Below are positions 9,723 through 18,199 of a stretch of DNA of 18,199 bases, piece by piece. A program made the translations under genes and the position numbers. This stretch comes from Emmonsiellopsis sp. PD_33 (Eukaryota > Ascomycota > Eurotiomycetes > Onygenales > Ajellomycetaceae), in contig JANTQF010000518.1 of the NCBI GenBank assembly GCA_032988165.1, positions 1-18,199 of the forward strand, in the 5' to 3' direction. The notes under the pieces are model-generated. The model was not told the origin of the DNA. It worked only from the letters and a program-made list of their open reading frames with translations, and made no database searches. The number at the start of each line of letters is the position of its first letter. The first letter of the stretch is position 1.

Positions 9723-10243
9723 CCCCCAGAATCGAAGGCCTGGAAACACCCGTTGCATCAGACGATGAGCCTGCCTTCAGCTCCCGGAATAGGCAAATCA
9801 ACCAACACCCCGAGTAACATTCTGTTCCTGCAATGCTGTCAGAGGTATTGGTAGAGAAGCCGCCATCCGCAAAGAAGGATAGGCAGTTACTGAACAAGAT
9901 CACACTTAAGGCAAGCAATATGTTCTAGTTCCAGCAATAAACTATAACAACATAGTGCCTGGAATCCTTTAATACCCAAAGATAATAAGCAAATGTAAGT
10001 ACTACCAAGCAAAAACGAAAGTGAGAATTGGGGGGTACTATTTAAGAGGCTCAATTGCGGTTTAAGTCATGTATTTATTCCATATGGGGCGTTGCCGCTT
10101 CATTTCACATTTTCAATGTCTTTGGGACTAAGGATTCAAGATTGATTGTTTTTTGGTTTGTTCATTTGATTTCGAACCCTATGCCCAGGTGGCCAGCCGC
10201 TGGACCTTCTTGCACCTCGGCTCTAGCCCTTACCTAGTCACAA

Positions 10244-10301
10244 GGGGTTAAACCTTATGGGGTTAAGCTGTGCTTAGCGCTTAACTAACGGAAGTTAGCG
10301 C
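10244..10301. repeat. Cluster of direct repeats and competing hairpins
   Basis: Two GGGGTTAA words (10244 and 10259) are followed by two overlapping inverted repeats. GTTAAGC at 10262-10268 pairs with GCTTAAC at 10279-10285 across a 10-base loop. GCGCTTAACT at 10277-10286 pairs with AGTTAGCGC at 10293-10301 with one bulged T and a 6-base loop. Such nested arms could be a transposon end or MITE relic, or a structured non-coding element; I cannot tell which. Confidence 0.5.
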
Positions 10302-10591
10302 AGACCAGCCATGTTCCCTATTTTGACGTCCATCTTGACGACTTGTCTTCGAGTTCTGACTTTACAACAGCAGCCGTTTTTGATGTCTGGCTTTGAACGC
10401 CGTTACATGCATGCTCTATGTGGATTAACGCCGCAATTTTATCATTGGCCTTCTATTTCTAGAACGTTGCGCGGTAGGAACTTTTCACGGTGTCCTCTGC
10501 GGGCGGAGGCTTCCCATATGCCCAAACACAAATTTCAAGATGGAAGCTGAGAAGCCGCAATTAAGGGATAGGGAAACGGGAGGCTGCTGTT

Positions 10592-10849
10592 ATGGATATA
10601 CCTTTTCTACGCTTGCTCGCTGGATTCTCGATCTTGGGCAAGGTAACCCTTGCAGTGGTTGCTGGAATCTGGTCCGCAGACGCCACATCCCGCATCATCA
10701 AAGAAACGTCCGCGGAAACCCATTGTGTCACCAGCATTGGCGAGGGATACTGTCGTATCTCCTACTCCGTCCGCATTACGCATAACAAAGGATTAAGCGG
10801 CCATCCGATCTCCCGATGGGTGTTCTGTTCCGATCCCTGGGACAATTGA
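10592..10849 (+). CDS. Possible small secreted protein (85 aa)
   Basis: An ATG-initiated frame of 85 residues begins with a hydrophobic stretch (IPFLRLLAGFSILGK, then VTLAVVAGIWSA) that could act as a signal peptide with cleavage after Ala29. A short mature part with three cysteines follows (HCVTSIGEGYCRI and WVFCSDPWDN). It ends 235 bp before the carboxypeptidase start and has no recognised domain. A competing frame overlaps at 10540-10785. It may be a real small secreted protein, a piece of a spliced gene, or chance; I lean slightly against a functional gene. Confidence 0.3.
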   Translation: MDIPFLRLLAGFSILGKVTLAVVAGIWSADATSRIIKETSAETHCVTSIGEGYCRISYSVRITHNKGLSGHPISRWVFCSDPWDN

Positions 10850-11012
10850 TTTCTCTGCCGACATAGGATGCGGCAATAGTTCTCTGACGGTCTAGAAAGC
10901 CATCTGCAATTGATTTAAAAGACATGACAGAATCCTTCTCTTCCGCCACAAGCCCGTTCCTCCCGCAACGAAACTTACGGGGGATTATCCAAAACCAGGC
11001 CCCACGCGCGCC

Positions 11013-11062
11013 CTTGGCTTGGTATCAAATTGATCCGGCCTCTTTATTGATATATTAATATC
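11013..11062 (+). promoter_or_regulatory. Core promoter of the carboxypeptidase gene
   Basis: A TATATTAATAT stretch at 11051-11061 lies about 30 bp before the ATG at 11084. CTTGGC at 11013-11018 is the complement of GCCAAG, the core site of the pH regulator PacC, a sensible regulator for a secreted peptidase. Both are short matches and functional only by inference. Confidence 0.35.
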
Positions 11063-11083
11063 ATACCACAATTGAAGGCCATT

Positions 11084-13137
11084 ATGCGGGTTTATTTGAG
11101 CGTTTTCGCGGCCATTCTCTGTCTGGCTGGGCCTACTATCGGCCAATACTTCCCTCCAACACCCAAAGACTTGAAGGTCGTACAATCAAAACATGAAGGG
11201 GTCACCATATCGTATAAACAGGTATGACGTTTTCGTTCTATTAGTGCAATTGCTAGCTTTCGGACCAGGTGCTGTTTTTACATACGCTAAACCCTGAAAT
11301 TCTGTAGACGAGCATCTGCGAAACCACCCCCGGCGTCAAATCCTACTCAGGATATGTTCATCTGCCTCCCGGAAATCTAGATGATGTGGGGATTTATCAG
11401 AATTATTCCATCAATACCTTTTTCTGGTTTTTCGAGGCCCGGAATGACCCCGCCAACGCTCCGTTATCGATATGGATGAACGGTGGCCCAGGGTCCTCGT
11501 CAATGATTGGGATGCTTATGGAAAACGGGCCTTGCTTCGTCAACCCAGATTCTAACTCGACTACCCTCAATCCTTGGTCCTGGAATCGAGATGTCAACAT
11601 GCTTTATCTCGATCAACCTGTTCAGACAGGATTTAGTTACGATACCCTTGTCAATGTTTCAGTGAATGCGTTGGAGGACCAGATTGTAGTCGAAGACTTC
11701 TCGAAGGGGGTTCCCGCCCAAAGTAATACTCACCTTGTTGGAACCCTCTCAAGCCAAAGCAACTCTAGCACTGCCAACAACACCGCTAATGCCGCCCGTT
11801 CTCTCTGGCATTTCTCTCAGGTGTGGTTTGATGAGTTCCCTGAATACAAGCCGCACAACAACAAGATTAGTATGTGGACCGAATCTTATGGCGGTAAATA
11901 TGGACCTGCGTTCATGAGATTTTTCCATGAGCAAAATCAAAAAATCAAGGATGGCACCATCTCCGACAATGAATACAGCTATGTACTCCACCTCGACACG
12001 CTTGGCATTATAAACGGTTGCGTTGATAGTTTCTCCCAAAGTCTCTCATATCCCGAATTCGCTCGCAGCAATACATATGACATTGTAACGCTTAACGAGT
12101 CTACCATCCAGGGCATGATTGAGGCCTACCAGAAGCCAGGTGGATGCCGGGAGATGATGGAGAATTGCAGGAAGCTTACACGTGAAGGGGACCCGAATTA
12201 TTACAGCAACAATTCTACAGTCAATGATGTTTGCGGCCAAGCATTGAACTTTTGTATGGATGAGGTTGAAGGACCGTATTATGAGTCCGCCGATCGGAAC
12301 CCCTACGATATTGCACATCCCATGAATGACCCATTTCCTCCGCGCTATATGACTGGATATCTTAACAGGCCACACATCCAAGCTGAACTTGGCGTTCCGC
12401 TCAACTTTTCAGTTGCTTCTCTCCCCGTTTGGTATTCATTCAACGCAAATGGGGACTATACCAGCTCCGGCGCCCATGGATATCTAAATGATATTGCATA
12501 TCTCCTAGAATCCGGAGTCAAAGTGGCACTAGTTTATGGAGACAGAGACTTCTCTTGTAACTGGATAGGCGGACAAAACGTCAGCCTTTCCGTGGATTAT
12601 GCCGATTCTTCTCGATTCCGAAACGCCGGCTATGCTGATATCCAAACCAACAAGTCCTATGTCGGGGGCCAAGTCCGGCAGTACGGCAAATTCTCATTCA
12701 GCAGAGTGTATCAGGCAGGCCATATGGTACCTTCATACCAGCCAGAAACAGCTTTTGAAATATTTCGACGCATCATGTTCGATTCAGACGTTGCAACGGG
12801 GAAAGTCGACATCACAGCGGTCAAGGACTTCTCCACTAAAGGGTCGCTTGACCCTTCCTGGACGAAGCAAAAGCCACCCCCCATGCCGAAGCCGACTTGT
12901 TACGTCCTTGACTCCCAAACTTGCACAGAAGACCAAGCTGCAAGTGTTAAGAATGGCTCCGCCCTGATTCGAGATTATATCGTGGTCGACGAAAATACAA
13001 AACATTTGTTCCCTGGCATAGAGTGGCCTACTCCGACTTCGAATGGAAAGCCGAAGAAAGGCGCTGCTCCGAGAGTTGAGCTTACTGTTGGATTGTTGGG
13101 CATGACTATGACAGTCCTTGGACTTTTATTGCTCTAA
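11084..13137 (+). CDS. GPI-anchored serine carboxypeptidase, peptidase family S10 (carboxypeptidase S1-like)
   Basis: Two exons, 11084-11221 and 11308-13137, are joined in phase 0 across an 86-base intron (GTATGA donor, CTGTAG acceptor), giving 655 residues. The enzyme removes C-terminal amino acids from peptides at the cell surface or in the wall. Residues 1-20 are a signal peptide (MRVYLSVFAAILCLAGPTIG). The oxyanion-hole motif NGGPGSSS is at 104-111, the nucleophile Ser239 is in ESYGG, the catalytic Asp is in GDRDFSCNW (458-460, probably Asp460), and His518 is in QAGHMVPSYQPE. Numerous Asn-X-Ser/Thr sites suggest glycosylation. The last 20 residues are hydrophobic after a basic spacer (GKPKKG), as in a GPI-attachment signal. 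Dermatophyte carboxypeptidase S1 homologs (SCPA/SCPB) have the same length and anchoring. The true start is exon 1; the second exon alone is open from 11308 but lacks the signal peptide. The gene looks intact. Confidence 0.95.
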
Positions 13138-14897
13138 AGGCTAGTCTATCGGCGAGATCTATGACCCGTTAGTTGATGGATCAAGCATAAATAGATACTA
13201 TAAATAGATCTGAGTTTCGAATTTTTGTTCTCATGAGCGGTTCCGTCGTTCTATATTGGGCACATTCTCCATTACCCGCCATTCCTGGGCTAGAATCATC
13301 GGAGTGAAATATCCAAGACTTCCCAATGTTTGGGTATCATCGGTGACAAGCTTTATTAATGAATGGCGAGAAGGGAAGTGAGATCCATTTCACTCCACAG
13401 TTTCGTGGTACCGTCGAAAAAATTGAATCGGAAATGGTGAAGGCGAGATATCATAACTATTGCTGTGCGCTTTTCCTCTTGACTTCCCATTGCAACGCTG
13501 ACGTGAATAACTTTAGGATAACCGTTCACGCTTGGGATACTTGGCCACCACCTTCCTTTCCCCGAACTTTTTTTTTCTGGCTCCATCCTCCTTTCTTTTA
13601 TGGTCTTTCGGTCAAACCAAGATTACCATTCGATATTATTACCCTGCCGTTAAAGATATTAGTATGGAGATATCTATACCGCAGCAACATCTGCTATTTG
13701 TTCCGAGGCGGTGAAAAATTTACCCCTCATCACTGCCCTCCATTTATTATTCTATTACCCTATCCGCAGCCTATCCTATCTTCGTCGTGTGGAGAACCGC
13801 TTACCAACACGGCCTTTTCGTAGCCGCCCCTAATCCTCCTAGGGAATCAGCTTTACATTTATTCGCTGCGAAGGAGTCATACCAAACTTGAGGGTACCCT
13901 GCATCCCAAAGGACAAGGGACAAAAACCGTTACGATCCAAAAGATTATGACTCTAGCATGAGATCCTACGACCCACGCCTAGATCATGGCCATGGCATCC
14001 ATAAAGGATATCCTTAACAATAGTAGCAAACCAGCAGTTTGTTACCTGGTCACAGTTCACAAATTTGTGGAAGCGTATCCCGCCCAGTTTCCTGGAAGTT
14101 TTGAACGTCCGGAGGAGATTCACTGCCTGGTATATGTGCTCAAGTATGTTCTTAGATGAAGATCAGCTTCAAGAAAAGGAAAGGGGTGGGAGTCTCATAG
14201 ACAGACACCCGGTGCTGTCCCAAACCATCATATCGACAATGAAGGAGGAACCACAAAAACAACTCCATTGACGCAAGTCGGGCTTGCTAGTGTGGATGCT
14301 GCTGCCGACATATGTGTCAACGCACCCATCATTCGGATCCATAGCTTCGCCATAACAATATGGTAGCATGTCATCACATCGGGTTCGGACCGTGAGTTAG
14401 TCGAGGAACCTGAGCAGCCTAATGCCGACCCTACCCCAACCTGATGACCAATCTGGCCACAGAGTTGATGCCAGGACGTTTACCGAAATACTTCATCATT
14501 TACGACAGAGTCCTCTTGCGATTGCACAAGGGATTTGGCGTTTCACCGACAGACGCTCTAACAAACCGGATTTCGAGGGGGAAATTCATCGGTTGAGCAG
14601 ATACGGCGATACTAGACTGCGAGATTGAAAATCTCCTCTCCACAGCTGTAGGGCTGCCCCCACTCAATGAGGCCCCTGAGGTGATGCAGTCACCTGTGGC
14701 AGCAGCCCCCCACCCAAAGCCCCTATTCCTTACTCCATAATCATCACGAGACGAAGTCCTAACCTTCTTCCGTGAGTACCCAGACTCTGTCTTGCCCATC
14801 ATGGGAAGTCTATAGTCAGATCGGTACAAAATATAAGGACCCCATAGGCAAGTGCGTCAATTGACCTTGTCCGGGAAATGCGCAGTTGGACGATGAG

Positions 14898-14923
14898 GGC
14901 TTTTACGCCAGGCTTTTACGCCA
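14898..14923 (+). repeat. 13-bp perfect tandem duplication
   Basis: GGCTTTTACGCCA occurs twice in direct succession (14898-14910 and 14911-14923). The unit is not a multiple of three, so it would shift any frame running through it. It looks like a small replication-slippage event. Confidence 0.85.
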
Positions 14924-15071
14924 GACTATTTGAAATGTTACAGAGATACCACCGTCCCTGGAGTTCCACATAATAAATACACTGGTGGACAAAGATGATT
15001 AGCTCACCATACACACCAGCAGATCTGTTGTCTTGCATGACTGGGGGGCCAGGCCCAGCCAATCGTCTTAC

Positions 15072-15231
15072 CAAGGAGGATCACAGTGCCTGACTGGATG
15101 AGCTGAAGAGCAATGAAATCATCTCCTTCAACCCTGAGTCCCAGCAGGTATTCCTTATGGATCCATCTTTGGAGAACCCTATTGGTATTGGGCCAGGTCA
15201 AGTAACCGCCTGGAAGCAATGATGTAGGCAT
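15072..15231 (-). pseudogene. Possible minus-strand exon or gene fragment
   Basis: On the minus strand a frame starting at 15231 reads MPTSLLPGGYLTWPNTNRV, then RWIHKEYLLGLRVEGDDFIA and LIQSGTVILLG, and meets a good donor (GTAAGA) at 15071. The composition is protein-like, with amphipathic and aromatic positions, and the frame stays open about 40 bases upstream. No neighbouring exon on either side could be joined with confidence, and I do not recognise the family. It could be one exon of a degraded gene, or chance. Confidence 0.25.
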
Positions 15232-15928
15232 GGCTTCTTTTAGAGGAAAGCAGCAAACCCAGATATGTTATCGCAGCAATGGGTATGCTGGCCTTCAGTA
15301 AATTCGATTGGATTCTAGGGACACTTCACTCTATATGAAGTAATAAAGAAATCACCAACTACCTAGACCCAGTGGGGTATGGTCCTTCCAGATGCTTTGA
15401 GAATTTCCGGAAAGAAAAACTGATGGATCGTGGCCATTCTCCTCCCGAGATCGCTGTGGAAAGATGGGATAATAAAATGTTCAGGGGGGTATTTCCAGGC
15501 AACACGGGGGACAGAATACTCCACAGAATCCGGAAACCGGGTTGGTAAACACAATGAGGTGGTGCAACTGGGGGGATTTGAAGGGGGTGTTGGATTACTT
15601 CATCTTCTATGGCCGCCTTGACAATCACAAACGCAACGATTAATCACGATGACACACACCTTAGGCCACGGCCGGGGTTCCTGGAGTGTCAAAGGTGAAA
15701 TGGGTCCGGAAATGAAAGGTCACCAAGTACAGAGCGATGGTCCTGGTCATAAAACCACAATGCCATATACTCTACTGGATATATCGGCTTTTTTGGTCGT
15801 CTCTCCATGGGTATTAGGTAGGCCCTTTCCGTGCACTGGAGACCGTTTTCCTTCATCCTGGTACTGAACTTCTAATTTCAGGTCGCCTTCTCTATCTCCT
15901 GACCAACCACCACCACTTCCATCACCAT

Positions 15929-16614
15929 TTGCGCCGCATCCGGGAGCCCGTAATTCAGGGTTACAAAGTAAGGACCAGGAGATTGAAACAGTTGCCAAAG
16001 GAGCCTATCCCACCACACTCTCTTTCTTTCCTCATCCCACTCCACAAAACCCATATAAAATTTAACCTGAGTAGCAATGACCCTGGCTTGATATTTGCAA
16101 CACAGACAAACTATAAATACCACAGGACAACTCAACACAGCGGCCGCTGGTCTGTGAAGTGTGGGTTCCCTGGTTGTACAGTAACACAGGACTACAACTC
16201 TGATACAGCTCTGGGCAGGCATTTGTTGAAGAATCACAATCTTAGATTAGCAGAGGACCGCATTCAGTATATGCCCCTCTGCCTCCGACAGCCCGGTGGG
16301 TTCCCCAGACATGCATTGTGCCTGGGTGTTGTTCCACCTCCACAATCTGGAAGCAAAGATCAGAAATGTTACGGCATCTCACAGGCCCTCACAATATGGA
16401 CACTGAGACCGCTGAAGACCTCATCAACACGCAAGCGGTTACTGAATCATTCACTCGGCAAATAAGTATCCTTGGGCCAGGGAGAAACGCCAAGAGGGTG
16501 AACCCACAAGCCTACCCCCCTCATCCTGGCAAGGAAAACGAGAATTTGGACAACCAACAACAACGCAACGGGGACGACGCCGAGCCGAAGGTGAAGAAGT
16601 TATGCCGCCAGTGA
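15929..16614 (+). pseudogene. Two-finger C2H2-like zinc-finger gene remnant, frameshifted
   Basis: Two similar zinc-finger motifs lie in tandem. Finger 1 (16160-16237) is RWSVKCGFPGC then GRHLLKNH, spacing C-x4-C-x14-H-x4-H. Finger 2 (16312-16392) is RWVPQTCIVPGC then LRHLTGPH, spacing C-x4-C-x15-H-x4-H. Each is preceded by an Arg-Trp pair, which supports a common origin. They are in different frames, and the shift must fall between the stop at 16243-16245 in the second frame and about 16294. No GT..AG pair between the fingers gives an intron of plausible size, so a frameshift (or sequencing error) is the simplest explanation. The first frame has no ATG before finger 1, so the 5' end is missing or lies in another exon; an acceptor-like CACAG ends at 16140. 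The second frame continues as a hydrophilic tail to a stop at 16612-16614. Double-fingered fungal proteins of this kind bind nucleic acid, but the specific family is not identified. Confidence 0.45.
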
Positions 16615-16904
16615 GAACTATTTTCTTAAGTATGGGCACATATTAGTGATTTGCCGTTCAGCTTTAATGGGGATGCGAGGTCGGTCTGTCGTGTTCAGCA
16701 AACGGGGTAGATGGGGGAGGAGGCGGTAGGGGGGTAGACTGGGTATAGGACCCTCTATCAAGTGGCTGGATGGTGTGGACAAGTTGGATGAGCGTGTGGC
16801 TTGATATTACGTCTAAAGATAGAAAACCTACGGGGCGCTAAGGGATGTCCAAGTTGCAGCAAGTCTATTGACTTCAACCTCCCCTCCATCTCACTCTGTC
16901 CTCC

Positions 16905-17045
16905 ATCACCAACACCAGCATCACCACCAGCATCAGCTCTAGTTTCAGCTCCAGCTCCAGCTCCAGAACCAGCACAAGTACAACTATAACCACAACCACA
17001 ACCACAAGCACCAGAAGCAACAGCAGCAGCAGCAGCACCAGCAGC
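16905..17045 (+). repeat. CCA/CAG-type simple repeat tract
   Basis: Mixed short units follow one another: CACCAACACCAGCA, three CAGCTC copies near 16948-16966, ACCACA copies at 16989-17009 and CAG/AGC copies at 17020-17045. In the plus-strand frame they encode Pro/Ala/Gln-rich sequence. The minus strand is also open (Gly/Ala/Cys-rich), as expected of a triplet repeat, so openness here is weak evidence for coding. Confidence 0.75.
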
Positions 17046-17730
17046 AATGGGGATTGCCACTTGCTTGATCTACTTCCTTAGCCTCTACTTTACTCTCCTC
17101 CTTCATTTTAATGAGCTAAGGGGAGTTCTTCTCGACCTTATGGCTGCAAGACATCACCTTGAAATTGCAACTGAAGCTGCAGTTAGTGCCCATCTACAGC
17201 CAAAGACACAACCGTCCATTAAGGGATACAAACTTCTGTTTGCATGGGCTGACTGCTTTGATCTGAAAAAGTGGGAGGATTGCATCACTCTTTTTAAAGA
17301 GATGGATGATGAGGAAGCCATGGGCTTCTTCTATGCCTTTCTTTCAGCATGGAAGGAACAGAGGAGATGAGTAAATGCAGCGGCATGAATGGATTACCGG
17401 AAAGCAAAAGGGGGCCAGGCCCTTCAAGAAAGAGATCCTAATACCCAACCAAGGCAGAGTGCTGCTGATAATCCCAACAACGACGACGAGGAGTCAAGTG
17501 ATGAGGAGGATGGTGGTGAAGATCAGGATGACCGATATATTGATGATTTAATAGAAAATGTGAACGCCGATGGCCTAATTCAGGTCTACCTCAGTTGTCC
17601 CCTGCCGGCCCTGCCCGGATTGCCCCTGCGCTCCCGCGGGTGGATGAAAGGCATACTCAATTTATTTTCGATAATACAAAGTGGGGAAGGCAGAGGACCA
17701 TTATTTGCCTGGAAATTTGTACCCCCTGCG

Positions 17731-17810
17731 TCTCCCTCCCTCCATTGCATCTGCTATGAAGCTCTCCTTCACCTGCCATGTCTCCCTCCCTCTGCTATAT
17801 CTGCTATAAA
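17731..17810 (+). repeat. Imperfect direct repeat with 50-bp period
   Basis: A 30-base segment starting TCTCCCTCCCT and ending CTGCTATGAA (17731-17760) recurs at 17781-17810 ending CTGCTATAAA, with about 24 of 30 positions the same. The period of 50 is not a multiple of three. The second copy includes a CTATAAAA word that would pass for a TATA box. Confidence 0.5.
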
Positions 17811-18079
17811 ACCCACTGCTGCGCCGACACACCTCGCTCCCTCTGTTGTGTTGCAGCCCATATGGCGAGGTTTTATTGCAGTAAAAGATCTTCGCCTGTA
17901 TCATGTCCCACCCTTCTATCAGAGGGTGTCCTTAGAGCAGGAAGAAGAACTCTACCTCACTCAGCAACAAGGAATCCTTTCACAAAGAATACCTGAATCT
18001 TGGCTAGAGAACCTCTGTCAAGAACAGGAACAGCAAACAGCCGTGCTCAGGATTGTCCAAGAACAATGTGTCAACACTG

Positions 18080-18199
18080 CCCCCCCCCCCCGACCGACAC
18101 ACTTCCAATGCTGCCCCCCCTCCTCCCACCACACCCCCACCACCCCCACCACGCTACACATCATCACACCGCACACTCTCCGCCCAACCGCTACTACTT
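18080..18199. repeat. C-rich low-complexity right edge
   Basis: A 12-C run (18080-18091) begins a C/A-rich stretch of CCACCACACCCCC words to the window end. Read outward it matches the left edge read outward on the other strand. It lacks TTAGGG units, so it is not a fungal telomere. Probably a low-quality contig end. Confidence 0.65.

Larger units (their letters stand above)
9255..10591. other. Intergenic region downstream of the PARP gene
   Basis: No gene is recognised in about 1.3 kb. Frames at 9396-9677, 9545-9817, 10055-10237 and 10311-10550 lack domains and overlap low-complexity sequence. The stretch contains T-rich 3' flank of the polymerase, an A/G-rich simple repeat (9694-9722) and a cluster of inverted and direct repeats at 10244-10301. 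Confidence 0.6.
13138..15928. other. Gene-poor region with possible decayed sequence
   Basis: About 2.8 kb without a secure gene. Frames at 13359-13823, 14065-14271, 14422-14628, 14500-14829 (minus), 15359-15628 (minus) and 15649-15867 have no domain I recognise and are broken by stops in neighbouring segments. The most protein-like piece is a minus-strand segment at 15072-15231, listed separately. A nested stem (GGGCTGC 14651-14657 with GCAGCCC 14702-14708, enclosing AGGTGA/TCACCT) and a 13-bp tandem duplication are also present. No tRNA or rRNA is seen. Confidence 0.5.
16801..18199 (+). pseudogene. Interrupted Pro/Ala/Gln-rich reading frame running off the right edge
   Basis: One frame stays coherent from about 16801 to the window end with only three stops: TAA at 16987-16989, TGA at 17368-17370 and TGA at 17386-17388. 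Sequence on both sides of the first stop has the same Pro/Ala/Gln-rich character (SAPAPAPEPAQVQL before, PQPQPQAPEATAAAAA after). The middle segment, 17047-17370, is an ATG-initiated 107-residue frame with a hydrophobic stretch (ATCLIYFLSLYFTLLLHF) and a helical charged part (FDLKKWEDCITLFKEMDDEE). After the last stop an ATG at 17389 opens 270 codons without a stop, including an acidic cluster (DDEESSDEEDGGEDQDD) and a Gln/Glu-rich helix. Each stop is one C-to-T change from a CAA or CGA codon. I recognise no domain. It may be a mutated repeat or mobile-element gene, or a lineage-specific gene; the final 110 codons or so overlap doubtful edge sequence only at their end. Confidence 0.35.

Noticed and set aside
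11386..13137. Carboxypeptidase starting inside exon 2 at a GTG
   Set aside because: It would lack the signal peptide and the conserved N-terminal part; exon 1 at 11084-11221 supplies both with clean phase-0 splice sites.
16267..16308. A 42-base intron joining the two zinc fingers
   Set aside because: It is shorter than usual fungal introns, and 42 is a multiple of three, so it would not correct the frame difference.
16758..17060. Minus-strand Gly/Ala/Cys-rich 100-residue frame
   Set aside because: It is produced by the triplet-type simple repeat, and the plus strand gives more protein-like sequence beyond the repeat.
18080..18199. Telomere at the right edge
   Set aside because: No TTAGGG/CCCTAA units; the strand going outward is C-rich, which is the wrong orientation for a telomere.
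13138..18199. Intact retrotransposon, CRISPR array or tRNA genes
   Set aside because: No reverse transcriptase, integrase or transposase motif, no long terminal repeats, no regularly spaced repeats and no tRNA cloverleaf could be seen.

Overview
The window looks like nuclear DNA of a filamentous ascomycete. It has short GT..AG introns, CT-rich 5' leaders, moderate gene spacing, and proteins of Pezizomycotina type. A GPI-anchored serine carboxypeptidase resembling the carboxypeptidase S1 homologs described in dermatophytes makes a eurotiomycete, possibly of the order Onygenales, the most likely source; this is inference from family resemblance, not a database match.

Four genes are well supported, all on the plus strand. 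(1) 962-1619 is a two-exon gene for a 183-residue protein with two glycine-rich hydrophobic segments, which I do not recognise. (2) 2730-4823 encodes a 697-residue Ysc84-type (DUF500) lipid/actin-associated protein with a long disordered tail and a proline motif. (3) 6590-9254 is a six-exon poly(ADP-ribose) polymerase with BRCT, WGR, regulatory and catalytic domains and an intact H-Y-E triad. (4) 11084-13137 is a two-exon secreted S10 serine carboxypeptidase with a signal peptide, a complete catalytic triad and a GPI-anchor signal. Between them lie intergenic stretches of about 1 to 1.8 kb. These contain a perfect CRE octamer upstream of gene 1, a pair of inverted CACGTGAC E-boxes upstream of the polymerase, a hairpin cluster near 10244-10301, and a possible small secreted protein at 10592-10849.

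The last 5 kb (13138-18199) has no confidently intact gene and reads as a decayed accessory region. It holds a pair of matching C2H2-like zinc fingers lying in two different frames (16160-16392), a Pro/Ala/Gln-rich reading frame interrupted by three stops, each one C-to-T change from a sense codon (16801-18199), a possible minus-strand exon near 15072-15231, and simple repeats.

Both edges are low-complexity (G-rich at the left, C-rich at the right). This suggests the window is a whole contig whose ends are assembly or read-end artefacts, so the outermost 100 or so bases should be trusted less. The four main genes look like independent housekeeping and secretory genes; nothing ties them into one pathway or a novel system. 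The most interesting material is the decayed region at the right.
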